Both the position numbers and the translations under genes were made by a program. A stretch of 64,000 nt of DNA from Brachycybe producta (taxonomy: Eukaryota > Arthropoda > Diplopoda > Playtdesmida > Andrognathidae), in NCBI GenBank assembly GCA_036925085.1, contig JAUPFP010000027.1, positions 2,965,501 to 3,029,500 on the forward strand, written 5' to 3'. The notes below the pieces were generated by a model. It did not search any database and had not been told where the DNA came from. It saw only the letters and a list, made by a program, of their open reading frames with translations. Shown piece after piece: positions 37,573-49,607 of the stretch (within the stretch, counting starts at the first letter, position 1; every line of letters begins with the position of its first letter).

Positions 37573-38262
37573 ATGACATGTACTAAACAACAATCGTATC
37601 TTGAAATGATGTTAACCAGTAAACGAAATTTATTGCCACTGTCACTAACAAATCACAAAATGCATATTGAGGAAGGAATGCATGGTCAATTAAAATCCAC
37701 CTTGATTACCTCAAGCCCTGTGGTAGTATCCATATCAATTGGCAAATATGATGTGATGATTCACACCATACAAGTGTGTCCAAAGATACTTAAAATAGTC
37801 AAACATCAAGGGTGCTATTCCTGCTCAATATTAGCATTAATTATGATTGAAGCCTTAAGCACATGTTTACCTGGGGAAGTGCTAGTAACATTTGAAAATA
37901 TTAAAATGAGTACTCGATCCATAGTTCTTTCTACCAGTGCTCAACAGTTTGAGATACAAATAAGCATTGATAAGAGGTGTATTAATGACAAAATGTGTTT
38001 AAGGTCAAAGGTTGGTGTTTCCTGTGAAGCCTTTATTGGTTGTTTTGAAGAACCACAGTTGAACTTTCAGGAAAATCAAGATATTCGAGTCTCATCAAAA
38101 GGGGGATTTGCCCCAGGTGATGACATCAAAATCTCGCCATTATTTCCAGATTTCTGGGGTACTTTAAGCTCTATGCTCTATATGCCATTAATGATTGGGT
38201 TAGGCATACTAGGATCATGTTTTGTATTTTCGTGTGTATTAAGCTTACTACGCATGCGATAA
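37573..38262 (+). pseudogene. env: C-terminal part of a phlebovirus-like Gc envelope
   Basis: A 229-residue open reading carries GCYSC at 80-84, a hallmark of the C-terminal half of phlebovirus-type Gc and of the related envelopes of some LTR retroelements, then further cysteines (98, 136, 142, 151, 157), a stem and a membrane anchor at about 200-226 with a very short basic tail (LLRMR). The first 20 or so residues are probably not native. The central part of Gc, which in the family carries the fusion loop, is missing between this piece and the preceding one, so no functional fusion protein can come from this copy. Confidence 0.6.
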
Positions 38263-39318
38263 AGAAGGTTCAACAAAAATCAGATCTTAACAACCATAGG
38301 GTTACCACAGAAACACTACATAATCATATTGCATATTCTTACTTGAGTGTTCTATTAACTTAACCGAATATTATGATGTATTTTAAAAAGTCAAATGTTA
38401 TGTGAATGTACCACAATATACTCAAATATGATACTAATTACTTATGTTAACAATGTGTAATTGTCAAGAATTATCTATGTATGAAACTTATGAATAATTT
38501 AGAAGGGTAAGAATTGTGCAATCAGAGATGTGACAGGTAGTCCCGTAAGGCTTAGATAACTAAACAAAAGGATACCCCTCAAGTGTGAGTGTAGGGAAAT
38601 GGCATGATTACCATGATGTTTTTGGTTAAACAAAAAACAAGGAGTGCCAACAACAAAGGACACTTAAACCAGGGTGATGAATCAAGGATACAACGGTCGG
38701 TACACACAAATGCACCAAAGGATGAAACCCGGCAGAGGCCTACACAACAATAACATAAAGATGCAACAGTGGAGCCAAGTTCATCAACAAAACCGGGACA
38801 TTCCAAAACTTAAGGTCATTTATAAACCATGAAGTTTGAAAACCTGAGTTCACCATTAAGCAATGGACATGCCAAGGAGAACTAACCTTCAAAATGTTAT
38901 GAAAAACCTCATCAAACATGAAAGGGGACATTTAATCCTCATGTTAAAGCATTGCACAACAGATAATCGCTTGGGGTTTTGTGACAACAGAAGAATAGGC
39001 TGCATCATCAAACGTGCTGGTTAGCATATAGACAGTGCTTGTAAAACGGCATCTAGTGTTGTGTTGTGAACTATCGTCAACTGAAACCGGGACTAAAAAC
39101 AACTGAGTTTTACAGTGAAATGATGGTCAACATTGTGTGGTAGACATCTAGGAAAACAACCCATAAAAAGACAATATGCAACAAGAACATTGTTCAATGG
39201 GTTCAATTCTATGATATAGCACACCGAGGAATTTCATCAGTTCATTCGTAACCAAAAAACAATCATGGAAATCAGTCAAAATTAGAGAAAGAGATAAAGA
39301 AGATTTAGGGGGTAGGGA
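38263..39318 (+). other. Retroelement 3' non-coding region and polypurine tract
   Basis: About 1 kb without a supported ORF on the plus strand. It ends in a purine-rich run (AAAGAAGATTTAGGGGGTAG plus GGA) directly against the right LTR at 39319, the expected plus-strand priming site. Confidence 0.65.
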
Positions 39319-40407
39319 TGTTAGGTGCTCATGAAAATAATAAAAACACCTAACATGAACACCTAAACATGGTCCCACCAAACAGAACTAATAAATAAAA
39401 ACCCCAATTATATAAAAATAATAATTTTAAACTTGCACAAATGCAAGCATCCAAATATACAAAAATAAGAAAAAATATAAAAACAAGATAAAATTTTACA
39501 AAATAGGGGGATTAAAGATAAAGATGTTTAAAGATCAAAAACAGGCTAAATAAGGACAAAAACAAAAAATAAGATAACATCAACTGAATAGCTGAAAAAC
39601 ACAAAATTACATGACTGGAAATAATGAAAACATAGCAATGGTCAAAGGACAAATCAGAATAGGTCCCAAAATAACCAAAAAAACCATATATCACAAAGAC
39701 AGAAAAACACAGTAATTAAGGAAAGAAAAATGATTATGATAGATTACAACACATTAGGAAAAAAACAAAAACTTAATGGTAAAAAAAGGACAAAGTAAAG
39801 TAGGTCCCGAAAAGAAAATAGAATTGGGTCCCAAGTCTGAATTTTTCAGAAAAACGAAACAAAAAATAGAAGTTTGAAAAAGAAGTTTTAGACAGTGGGT
39901 TTCGAGATTTGTTTGGGAAAGGTTCTGGTTTTGATTTTTGGTATTTTGATTTTTGGGAGTTAGTAAGATTTTTTGGGAAAGTTAGTTTTAGGAGTTAGTT
40001 AATTTTGGGGAAGTTTGTATGTTTTGGGGAAGTTTAGGTTTAGGAAGTTTGTGGTCTACATTTGTGAAGTTGGTGAAGTGCCTGAAGAAATTGTTGGAAG
40101 ACAGCAAGGAACAAAAAACAGTAAGACCACTTTAATCCATTTTTAAAATGGCCATACTCATTGCACAGCTCTTACACTTGTTTTATATATACCATTTATT
40201 ACACACCTATTTTTATCAAAAGAAAAACTTATCTATTTTAACCTAACCATTTTGTATTCTAGAATATTTGATAAATAAAAATCCATTTTGTTAAAAAATA
40301 TATTTTTTCGGTCCGATTTGTCATTGAAGCCTTCACTGGCTTAAAGAACCTGGTTTCATTCATCTCTGTCCCTTAAAATTAAAAAACAAAAAAGGGGCGG
40401 GGTAACA
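39319..40407 (+). repeat. 3' LTR (1,089 bp)
   Basis: Same sequence as the left LTR at a constant offset of 6,863 bases, with one extra G in the GGGGCGGGG near the end. It is followed by GTTA, the second copy of the target duplication. Its AATAAA is at 40274-40279. Confidence 0.95.
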
Positions 40408-41381
40408 GTTATGAGTTAGATATGACGATTTACTGTCGTATCACAGTCTTATTGCCTTTCTGTAATGAGACCATTAGAGGTCAAAGAATTCAAAAAAAAG
40501 ATGTGTAACTTAAAATGCAAAGTTTGCAATCTTCAACTTAGGCCCATTTAATTAAGCATCTTCCAATGGAGAAACTGCAGGGCAAACAAAAGTTAACTTT
40601 TAAAAGTGATTCTGTTACATATTGGACAATAAATATCACTGAAGATATTTCGATAAATTGTGAAGTAAAATGGAGACAAATGACGCCCATAAGATCATCC
40701 TACTCAAAAGAACAGATGGTTAAGAGGAGGAGGTGATATAAAAAAACTGGCTTTTTTTTGGCCTTTCTAGTACTGAACTTATATATAATAATGATAATAA
40801 TAATAATGATGATGATGATGATCACCATCATCATCATCTTCATAACTATACTGTCCGCGCCATTGATCCGATTTCGTCCCTGTTTTCACGCCTGGATTAA
40901 CTTGGATACAAACCTCTTCCCATTTACCCACTTCTTCTTTTGATTATTTTCGTCATCTCTACCAATTTTATAAGCTTCACTTGTGTTTAAAGCGAAAAGA
41001 CATCAAAAGCCACCACCACCAGCACCAGTAGCAGCAACTGGCAACCACCACCCTATAAGAAGACTGGATTCAAGCTCTTTCCCCCCTTTTCCATCCAATC
41101 CCAGTGTACACATTCAGAAGAAGGGAAAAAAATGGAACGTTTTCTCTCTCTAAGCTCAAATGTTAAGCCACGTACTGAATATGGCATTAAAGAGAAAAAA
41201 ATATATGACAAGCATTTGTCATATTATTTCAGAATTTTCCTACAAAATATAATATAATAAGCTTGTGTGACATAACAACTTTATAAAAACATTCAAAAGT
41301 TTTTTTTTTACAAAGCCTAATTAAGTCGATTCCTTTGAAATTAATGTTAAAAAATGACAATCTTTTCAACACTTATTATCT
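40408..41381. other. Non-coding stretch
   Basis: No gene supported. A compound AAT/GAT/CAT trinucleotide tract lies at about 40786-40840 and includes the self-complementary GATGATGATGATCACCATCATCATC. Confidence 0.6.
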
Positions 41382-41671
41382 CAGTGATTCCCAAAGGGTT
41401 GTGCCGCCGTACGTTTTGTTAGGTATGGTGTCACCGAATATTTTGGATCTTATACTGAATGTTGTGTTAATATTATTTAATATTTTCAAATAAATTTTAA
41501 CTTTATTCGGAAAAAGCAAAATAAACTTTCCAATTACACGTAGCCTCCCCATCCCCTCTCTCTATGCACACAACTAGTGGTTCTCAAAGGGTGTTGTGTG
41601 ACATGCTAGTGTGCTGTAAGTTTTACTAAGTGTGCCGCGATGAGCACAAAAAAAAAGTTTGGGAATCACTG
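41382..41671. mobile_element. Nested or composite hAT-type miniature elements
   Basis: The outer left end CAGTGATTCCCAAAGGG, an inner left end TAGTGGTTCTCAAAGGG at 41575 and a right end AAAGTTTGGGAATCACTG at 41654-41671 are all hAT-style termini. Interior sequence at 41475-41520 matches the element at 21832-22006. It looks like one copy inserted into, or tandemly joined with, another. Confidence 0.65.
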
Positions 41672-44521
41672 ACTTAACTAGAAACAAAAAAAAATGAAAA
41701 GAACTGACAAGACAGCTAAGGGAATTTCATCATTTCAGCTAAAAAAAACTACAATAGCAACAAATGAACAATCTTTATTTTAACATGAAACTAATGATAA
41801 AAGTTCTGAAGTGTAATTAAGCAAAGTGATAAAAAGTACGGAAAATTGAAGGAAATTTTTATGAAATTGTTACAACTTACAAACAAATTGGGATTTGACT
41901 AAACCTGATTGAAATTTCTATTTTTTTTAAAAGATGTGGAAGAGATAAGCTGATAGCCTCCGTGTACACCCCTATCGTCGTATGGCGTGCCTAATCGAAT
42001 CATTAACTTCGAGGAAGAGGCTAGTAGTAGGTCAAATAGTTCATTTCTTTGTATAACTAGGTTCTCCACCAAATTACATGTGTATTTCTATTACTGGATC
42101 AAGTCATAAACCATTGATAATGAATAAAACAACAATAACAATGCGTTTTCCAATCAATAACTTTCGTTGAAGTCTACGTAGAAAATACAAGCCTCTAACC
42201 AGGCTTTATCAATTATCTGCACTTTTTCTAAAAAAAAAAGCACCAGAGGGTCATTATAAAAATGTTCACTATATCTTTCATTTTATAACATTTCATGTTA
42301 TAAAATGAAGACGGTTTTAAAGGGTAAACGCACCTCGAATTTTAGTAATTCTGTCTTTCTAGTATATTCAGCAAAATGAAAAGAAACGTGAACGTGTTTT
42401 AGAAACTGGAAGGTTTTGATGTCGACATCTTTTAAATAAGCTTTTTGTGACAATGTTAAGCTAAGCTTTTTTTTATTCTGCAAGCAGCCATGATGAAAGC
42501 CTGTGGCAGAGGGTTTTGTTAAATGCAACAAAATGCAGCCTAAATGTAACATGCAAAACCAGAAAATCTAAAAACAACAAACATCCCAATATGTTCTTAT
42601 GCAAATGATATACGTTGATTTGTTAAGGTATTATTTTAAAGCATAGCTTTATAATTTTCAAGCACTATATAGAGTTGGATTTTAAAATAAAGATTGATAG
42701 AAAAAAGGTAGAGAGAAATAAAAAAAAAAGATTGATTCCCTTGACGAAAAGGATGGTTGTGCCTAATGACTTCCTGCCAAACCATGGAAAACGAATGATA
42801 TTATACGATGATGAGGCATGTGAAGGGAAGGGGGGGGGGAGGGGATGAGGAATAATAAAACGACCAAACACCAGTTCCTCCTTAACGATGGCAACCTGTC
42901 AAAGAAATCGACCATCTTAAGAGAAAAAAACAAAAGACTGGATGGAATAAAAAATAATCACACCTTCTGTCTTATTTCAAGATGGAAGTCTCTTAAAATT
43001 TACACTTAAGTCAGTCTTAAAAAAAATAATCTTTCTCTAGTGAGCATTCGTCAACATGTTTCCAAATTGTGTTGAAACCCAATGTCTTTTACACTGATGA
43101 ATTTCAGACAAATGATTCTCTCATCCTGTTTTCTTTTATTATGCATTCAAATATCTAAGAAACTAGAAACTCGATCTTTTTTGAAGAGTGAGGTGGAGGG
43201 GGTTAGTGGGTTTCAAAATTCCAAGGGTCGCACTCAAGCGTAGAATGGCAAAAACCACGGAGCCGTGAATAGAAATCGGATTTTAAAACATAAAAATTCT
43301 TCCAACCTCTCTCTCTCTCTCTCTCTCTCTCATTGAAACCAACCTTCAAAATCCAATAGATTGCAAGGTTGTGAGCTGAGTTTTTTTTTCTTCTTCTTCT
43401 TTTGCAAAAGTTGAAAAAGTTGCAAATGAAATCAGTAACCAAGAAGATGGACGACCAAAATCAGGAAATGTCAAAGGACCCAAAACTCTTACTATTTCTG
43501 TTCAAAATTGAATCATAGATAGCAGTAGCAGCAGCTTCATACAATTACAAGTGAATCAATCACACATACATTTCATGTTCATGGAGAGAGACAATTATTA
43601 TTTCAGAATATAATTTTCGATTCGTCTTCAAGGAAATGATCAAAATATGACTGTAAGATACGTTTTCACTCAGACACACGAGTTTATACGCATGAGTCTG
43701 AATGGAAACAATGCTTAACTTTTTTAAATTCTTTATTAAAGACCAAAAGTTTGCATAATGACAGTTCTAACCACATTTTGGGTGCATTATGATACCAAAA
43801 TGAGTGTTACATGCGAAATAATAAATTTAATCCAAAATAAAAATGCATACAGTGCACAAATTGCATCATTTTGGGGGGAAATTGATGTAAAGTTGCATAA
43901 TTTCACTTATTTCTTTAAAAAATTTCTCTGCAAAGGTATTTTAAACTAAATGGTCTTCAATTTTTTGTTGTTCTTGTTGTTGCTTCTAAAGTATAATTGC
44001 TTCATAACATTTAATAAAACTGCGATTTTATTTAATATACAATTTTGATTCGCATAAAATGAACAATTTCTAGCATGTTTTGCCTTTTTTGAGGGGTTTA
44101 TATTTTTTATTTGCGTAAAACGCATAATTTTTAAAAGTAAGTTTTGGCTTTAATCATTATTAATATTGTTGTTTCTTATATAAAATCAAAGTAGAAAAGA
44201 CAAGATTAAAAAAAGAGTGAATTTTTCTTATCATGGATTAACAGGGAGAAAGGGATCTTTTACTTGTAGAAAAGATTAAGATTATCACTTATTCAAAATG
44301 AGTGATTTCTTATTCTCTTATCCGTGAAACAGTTTCACACATGACAAAATCATAAGACATTGTTAAAACATTGCGCAACCAATATGATTCTGAAGACAAT
44401 AATAAACCCAAAACAGATTCACTTTATCCTCCCTTTTTGGCTTTTTTTTTAAAGAAAAAAATATGATAACGGAATTATCGAGACCCATACTAGTAATAAT
44501 TAATTTATATTTTATTTGGGG

Positions 44522-44526
<5 letters not shown>
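41672..44526. other. Non-coding stretch
   Basis: No gene supported. It includes a (CT)n tract at about 43307-43331, a G run near 42830 and a partial R3 repeat near 42475-42545. The antisense ORFs here have no domain. Confidence 0.6.
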
Positions 44527-44567
<41 letters not shown>

Positions 44568-44576
44568 CAACTCCCA
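44527..44576. repeat. Uninterrupted run of 50 G
   Basis: Fifty consecutive G residues. Several shorter G or C runs (9-18) exist elsewhere in the window, but this one is exceptional. The true length is likely uncertain. Confidence 0.9.
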
Positions 44577-44879
44577 TTCTTTATTTCGTGTGATCTATTG
44601 AAGCTTGTAATTTAAGGTGAATGTTTCAATGTTGATAAGAAAAAAAAAATCCAAGACTGAATTCATATTTCAATTTAAGTTGTAAGAGATGCTTCACTTG
44701 CAGAAGAATTTGCGCAACACTTGTCATATTTTACATTCCCAAGTTTAGTAACCCCTTAGAGTCTACCACCATCTTAACACCACCTGTTTCTATCAATTTT
44801 TTCATTCACTCAAAATGGTATTTACATAGAAATGTGTGTCTTTCTGCATACTTCTACTTCAACACCTATTTTAATTTTG

Positions 44880-45040
44880 AATTTTAAGAAATGACTCCGC
44901 AAGCAGCCAAGAATGCCTGTTTCATAGGGACAAGAGTACAATGCGAAGTGCACTGTCAAAACTCGATAACAATTGCAATGTGTTCCGGTGTAGCTGAAAT
45001 AATTCAGCATTGTCCATGCATCATAAAATCCCCTCTGCAA
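44880..45040 (+). repeat. Dispersed repeat R3 copy 3
   Basis: Collinear with 25620-25830 (see the shared words there). It directly abuts the inverted-repeat element at 45061. Confidence 0.6.
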
Positions 45041-45060
45041 GAGACTTCCATTGTCTTACC

Positions 45061-45412
45061 GCCCTAAAGGTGGATTCATTTTCAAGCGCGCTTTGAGCTT
45101 CCAAATTCACGTTCTGAGCTATGTTCTGTGTGCAAAACACAGCTGTGCGACGAAAACGGGTACACATACAGCTTCGATTTGTCTTTGGCAGATATTTTGC
45201 TGTGTGTACTGTAAGCTGTTTTTGTACTTACGTGACGCCATCTCTTTTCAGCTAATAGGGCTGTCACAAAATAGCACAGATAACCGTGTAATATGGAGCA
45301 AAGGCCACACCCCACGTGGTCTTGTGACACAGCAAAAAGCAGACGCTTAAAGCTCACAACTCATGGCGGAAATAACACAGCGCGCATGAAAATCCACCTT
45401 AAGGAAAATATA
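45061..45412. mobile_element. Inverted-repeat element with AAGGTGGATT ends
   Basis: The left end CCTAAAGGTGGATTCATTTT continues CAAGCGCGCTTTGAGC. The right end in reverse is CCTTAAGGTGGATTTTCATG and then CGCGCTGTG. The overlapping ORFs on both strands are entirely inside the element and show no domain. The superfamily is not determined. Confidence 0.65.
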
Positions 45413-45841
45413 ATATTAAATTTTAAAATATAATATTAAATTTTACAATATGGGACGTGAGATTGTGTCCTCCTTGTTCTACATATAAATGCGGCATTAT
45501 TTAAAGGATTATCAAATAGTCATAAATTTAAATAAAACTAGAAGTGTTATTATTTAAAGATGGATTTCAAACAGTAAATATGAACTTGTTTCAAGTTTGA
45601 TTAAATCAATTTAGTTATAATTTGTAAATAATAAGTTGTAATAAGTTAATTAAATTACTGTTGTACCGGATTGCCTAATAATAAAACTAAATAATACACG
45701 CAGTTAAGTTAACTGACTTATAATAAATTGGGATATTGTTTGTTGTTTCGAGACATTCTTCTTCTTCTTCTTCTTGTTACATGGTAATAAAACATTATTG
45801 CGTACTTGCGGATACACACAACATAATGTTAATAATATCCA

Positions 45842-45932
<91 letters not shown>
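45842..45932. repeat. (AT)n-(GT)n compound microsatellite
   Basis: About 66 bases of AT repeat passing directly into about 25 bases of GT repeat. Both strands give artefact ORFs of alternating Tyr/Ile and Val/Cys. Confidence 0.95.
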
Positions 45933-45933
<1 letters not shown>

Positions 45934-46874
45934 GAATCTGTTGGTAAATAACAACAACAACAACGGTAAAACAAGAGAAGAAGTTGCTTTGAATCAACTT
46001 CCTGTCTCAATGGGATACGATTGCAATCATTCTCTCAAAAGGGGGGAAGAATACCCTCAACATACATGTAGCCTTCATGTTATATAACTGTAACCTCTTA
46101 AGCGCATGCGTAAAATATAAAAAGTCTATTACAACTTCATTAGTGGTTAACTTAAGAAGTGCTTTTACACTGCAAATGGAGGGAGTGAGGTTGTTGCATT
46201 CGTGTTACAGTAAATACCAGAAATTAGTGAAAAATTAAGTTTCATAACTAGAAGAAAACTATCTAGTCATTTTCCCTACTGCAACACTTTTGTTGCACGT
46301 GGTGTTGCACTACACTTCGCAACACACGTTGTAGAGTTTTACACAATTTTTTTTAATAAAACACAACTTATATTTTGTGTCCAATTTATTTTAAATTTAG
46401 GCCACATTTCCATCTTTAAAAATATTCTGTCTAGATTTTTAAAAAAAATTGTATTCTTATTTTCTTAGCGCCAATTTTCTAACCTTTATAAAATACATAT
46501 AATCATCTTGTTACCTACCTGACAAGAAAAGAAGACAAATAAACGACTAAAAGTGTAAATCATTTTCGTGTGATCATTTTTTTCGGGGGGAAACTTGTCA
46601 GAAACATACAACGACTTCTGTTATTTTTTCATTCTTCTATCTCTTTAGAAGAAGAAGAAGAAGAAGAAAAAAATCCCCTATTCTTAATGTAAAAAGGCCC
46701 ATCTCTTTCAGTCATTTCCCCCACATCCACTTTCTCTCCCCACCCCCCCTCCAATCATATGTTCCTTTTCTTTGAACATTTTAAGAAAATGGATGACTTT
46801 GGACATGACATCAGTGAAAGTCATGCAACCAACAATAACAACCTTTTGATTGGAGGAAAGCACCGTATATAATG

Positions 46875-47006
46875 TATATATGTCGCATCCATTTGATGTA
46901 ATTGTTCATTACACGAAATGTATGTCCATTTCGCGTTTTGCATCACACCAATTTATGTTCATTTCGCGAAATGGACAATTTATACCAAATGGATGCGACA
47001 TAAATA
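46875..47006. mobile_element. Nested perfect inverted repeats, about 120 bp
   Basis: TGTCGCATCCATTTG (46881-46895) is exactly inverted at 46986-47000, with TATATA on both outer sides. Inside it TGTCCATTTCGCG (46924-46936) is exactly inverted at 46966-46978. A related ATTTCGCG/CGAAATG word occurs between them. The whole can fold into a hairpin with a second hairpin in its loop. Confidence 0.85.
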
Positions 47007-47301
47007 TATATACAGGGATAAAAAAGAACTTTTCTAGTAAAACTCGCAAGATACGACGACGAGTGTCAAAGGAAACTATCAAACCTTAATATAGCAAAAA
47101 AAAAAAAAAAAGTAAATGTCACAAACAGAAAAAAAAAAGCTTTTTTCAAACGATTCATAAGGTGGATAACCCAAGGTACACAAAATTCAGTTCACTTCCG
47201 GAAAGGCTTTTATATAATATTGAACACTTGTATTTGTCACTAATGTTTCGTTGAGTTATCTTTTAACAGCCTCTGTGAACTCACATAAAAATGTGTACAA
47301 T

Positions 47302-47670
47302 TTGGGCCTGGACACACACAGAAAGAGAGACCACTTTTTAACCACTTCTCGACTGCAAATTAAAAATCCCAGGTGGTTAAGTTTATCTTTTCTAAGAAAA
47401 GACGCTAACACAAGCAGCTTTTCAACATCTCTTCAACTTCTGTAGCCGGAAGGTGGTTCATCTCAGCCACCGGCGACATCATTTTTCCTTGGCACATAGA
47501 CCACTTTGAAGACCACCTTTCAAAAAAGTGTTTCCTCGTCAGAGTCCTTTTTGTCTTGTCGTAAATTTCGACCACATTTCAAACACTGCGCGGTATTTTA
47601 AAAATGGTCGGTTTTGTCGACAACTCGACTTCATTTTAAAGCCGAAAGTGGTTAGTGTGCCAAGGGCCTT
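47302..47670. mobile_element. Inverted-repeat element with GGCC(T)TGG.CACAC ends
   Basis: The left end reads TGGGCCTGGACACACACAG and then GACCACTTTTTAACCACTTC. The right end read in reverse is AAGGCCCTTGGCACACTAAC and then CACTTTCGG. The interior is rich in words such as GACCACTTT and is non-coding. Confidence 0.55.
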
Positions 47671-49436
47671 AGACAAGTAGTAGTTGATGAGCATATTGAA
47701 TATTATTTACAGTGACAAATATGTTTCATTTAGTGTCTTAATTTTCAATAAAATAAACTTTGTTTACCAACAAGATCGATGAAGAAGAAAAAAAAACGTA
47801 AAAGAAAAATCTGAATTTTTAGGCAGTCACCCTGAAAGATAGCAATCACTGCTAACACACTTTTTTCGTTTCTAATAAAATAATAAATGGACGAAAATAG
47901 CAAAAGGGCTACATTTAAAATATATCTCAGTATTTCATTTTTTTATGTACCACTTACTCTTGCTGCTAAGATAACTAATTGTAAAAGCGACTTTCTATTG
48001 AATATAAAAAAATGTGATGTTAATTAATTCAACTAAGTACTCAATTAGCAAAGTTCTAATAAACCTAACTGTCGCGGGCGATTCTAATTTATTCCCGATA
48101 AAGTGTATTCATAAGTTAATATATTATAACCTTTTTAATTATCGGTCAATGGCCGTTTTGCCTAAGAGCAATGTAAATAAGAGTCACACAAAATGAAAAG
48201 TTTCTTCTTTCAACATAGAAACAACTTATCAAATTTTCGTCCAATGAATGATATATTTTGGAACAGCTTTCTTTTTTTCTGAATTGGTCTAATTATTTTT
48301 AGATATATGTAGATTTTAATTAAACATCTCGTAAAGTTCATACAAAATAAACATCTACTACTCTCTTCCCCTCCTCTCCACCCTCTATAATTTGGTTGGA
48401 AACGTTTTCAATGATCAGATGAACTCATTAAAGTGCAATTTTCAATCATTTCTTTCTCTTTTCTATTTGATTGGCTATACATAATAAACTATGTCTATGT
48501 AAATGATAAAGACCAAACAAATACATTACCAACGTAATACACAACTAGTTATTATGTATTTGTAAGGCACACACACACACACACAAAATCATAGAAAAGT
48601 CACTCTTAAGTTGTAAAAAGAAAAAAGTTTATGCCTCATTTAACTGCTCCACCGCACACTCAATTACACCAAAAATATGTTTGGCTAGTTATTTATTTTC
48701 TCAATTTCAATTTTCCATCAGTTGATGAGAAAGACGTAAATGAAATGACCCAATATGGGTTCAAAATGTGCGATTTTATTATCCAAAGTCTTTCCCCCAA
48801 CCACTTTTTATATTTATAAAAAGTAACCTAAAACACACAAACTGAGTCACTCAATCGGAAAGACCGAAATAATAAAAAGGGGTAAAAGACGAATTCAATT
48901 GTTTTTTTTTTTTTCACATTTCACAGCTTTCACGTGTATTAAAGTATGTTTTCTAACTCTCTCTCTCTATATATATATATATTTAAAAATCCATTCCAGT
49001 CTCCAAAAAATGACCACTTGTCAGCTAGTTTTAGTAGAAGCTTATTATAGCTTCAATTTGGTCCGTAGAAATAATAACGCAGCAACAACTTGCAATATAT
49101 ACAAGTGGAGGGGGGTTTCTTCTCTATTGTCAAATTTTGTCATCATCGTGGTTTCCCTTGTTACCGAAAAACACAAACTGAAGGGCCATAACCAAGAAAA
49201 AGTAATAGACTAGAAAAAAAAAGGTGGGTGTCAACTTATAGTCAGTCCTAAATTGGGCAAAATCGAGTATAAAAAGGGCTGTGTATATATCTCAAACGAA
49301 GATGACGGTTGGAGGTGGAGGCTAGCTATCAGGAGATTACTAGAGACCAAATTAACCCCGCCATGTTGAAAACACTGGTTCATGAGTTCTATCACCAAAG
49401 TTATCGCTGAATATTCTATCTTTTCACGAAGAGAAC
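47671..49436. other. Non-coding stretch
   Basis: No gene supported. Short CA, CT and AT tracts at about 48567-48585 and 48957-48980 account for the low-complexity readings. Confidence 0.6.
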
Positions 49437-49607
49437 ATTGTGTTTAGAAACTAGAAGAGTAGCTCAATCACTTCTAAGGGTATTTTTAAGTTGACATCTT
49501 TCAAAATAAAACTTTTTAAGTGAGTTTCGAAATGACTCTACTTTAAACAATTTTTTTGTTATTTCTTGTCTGGAATTGAGCTACACTTCTAGTTTCTAAA
49601 ACACTTT
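49437..49607. mobile_element. AGAAACTAGA foldback family, copy C
   Basis: The left end GTGTTTAGAAACTAGAAGAG continues TAGCTCAATCACTT. The right end in reverse is AAAGTGTTTTAGAAACTAGA and then AGTGTAGCTCAATTCC. The arms are about 35 bp. It shares the internal words ATCTTTCAAAATAAA and CTTTTT with the other copies. Confidence 0.8.

Larger units (their letters stand above)
32456..40407 (+). mobile_element. LTR retroelement, Ty3/gypsy-like gag with phlebovirus-like envelope, pol missing
   Basis: This is a full LTR-to-LTR insertion of 7,952 bp. The flanks carry a 4-bp direct duplication GTTA (32452-32455 and 40408-40411). The LTRs start TGTTA and end TAACA. A primer-binding site complementary to the 3' end of tRNA-Ser follows the left LTR, and a purine-rich tract precedes the right LTR, which gives plus orientation. 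The interior (33544-39318, about 5.8 kb) holds a small basic-to-acidic ORF, a frameshifted gag, tandem repeats, a possible protease scrap, and a broken two-part envelope. I could not find reverse transcriptase, RNase H or integrase in any frame. Because the LTRs differ, as far as I compared them, by one G, the insertion is recent, so mobilisation probably used enzymes from an intact relative. Confidence 0.9.

Noticed and set aside
45051-45357. ORFs of 91-99 codons on both strands
   Set aside because: They lie within the AAGGTGGATT-ended inverted-repeat element and have no domain.
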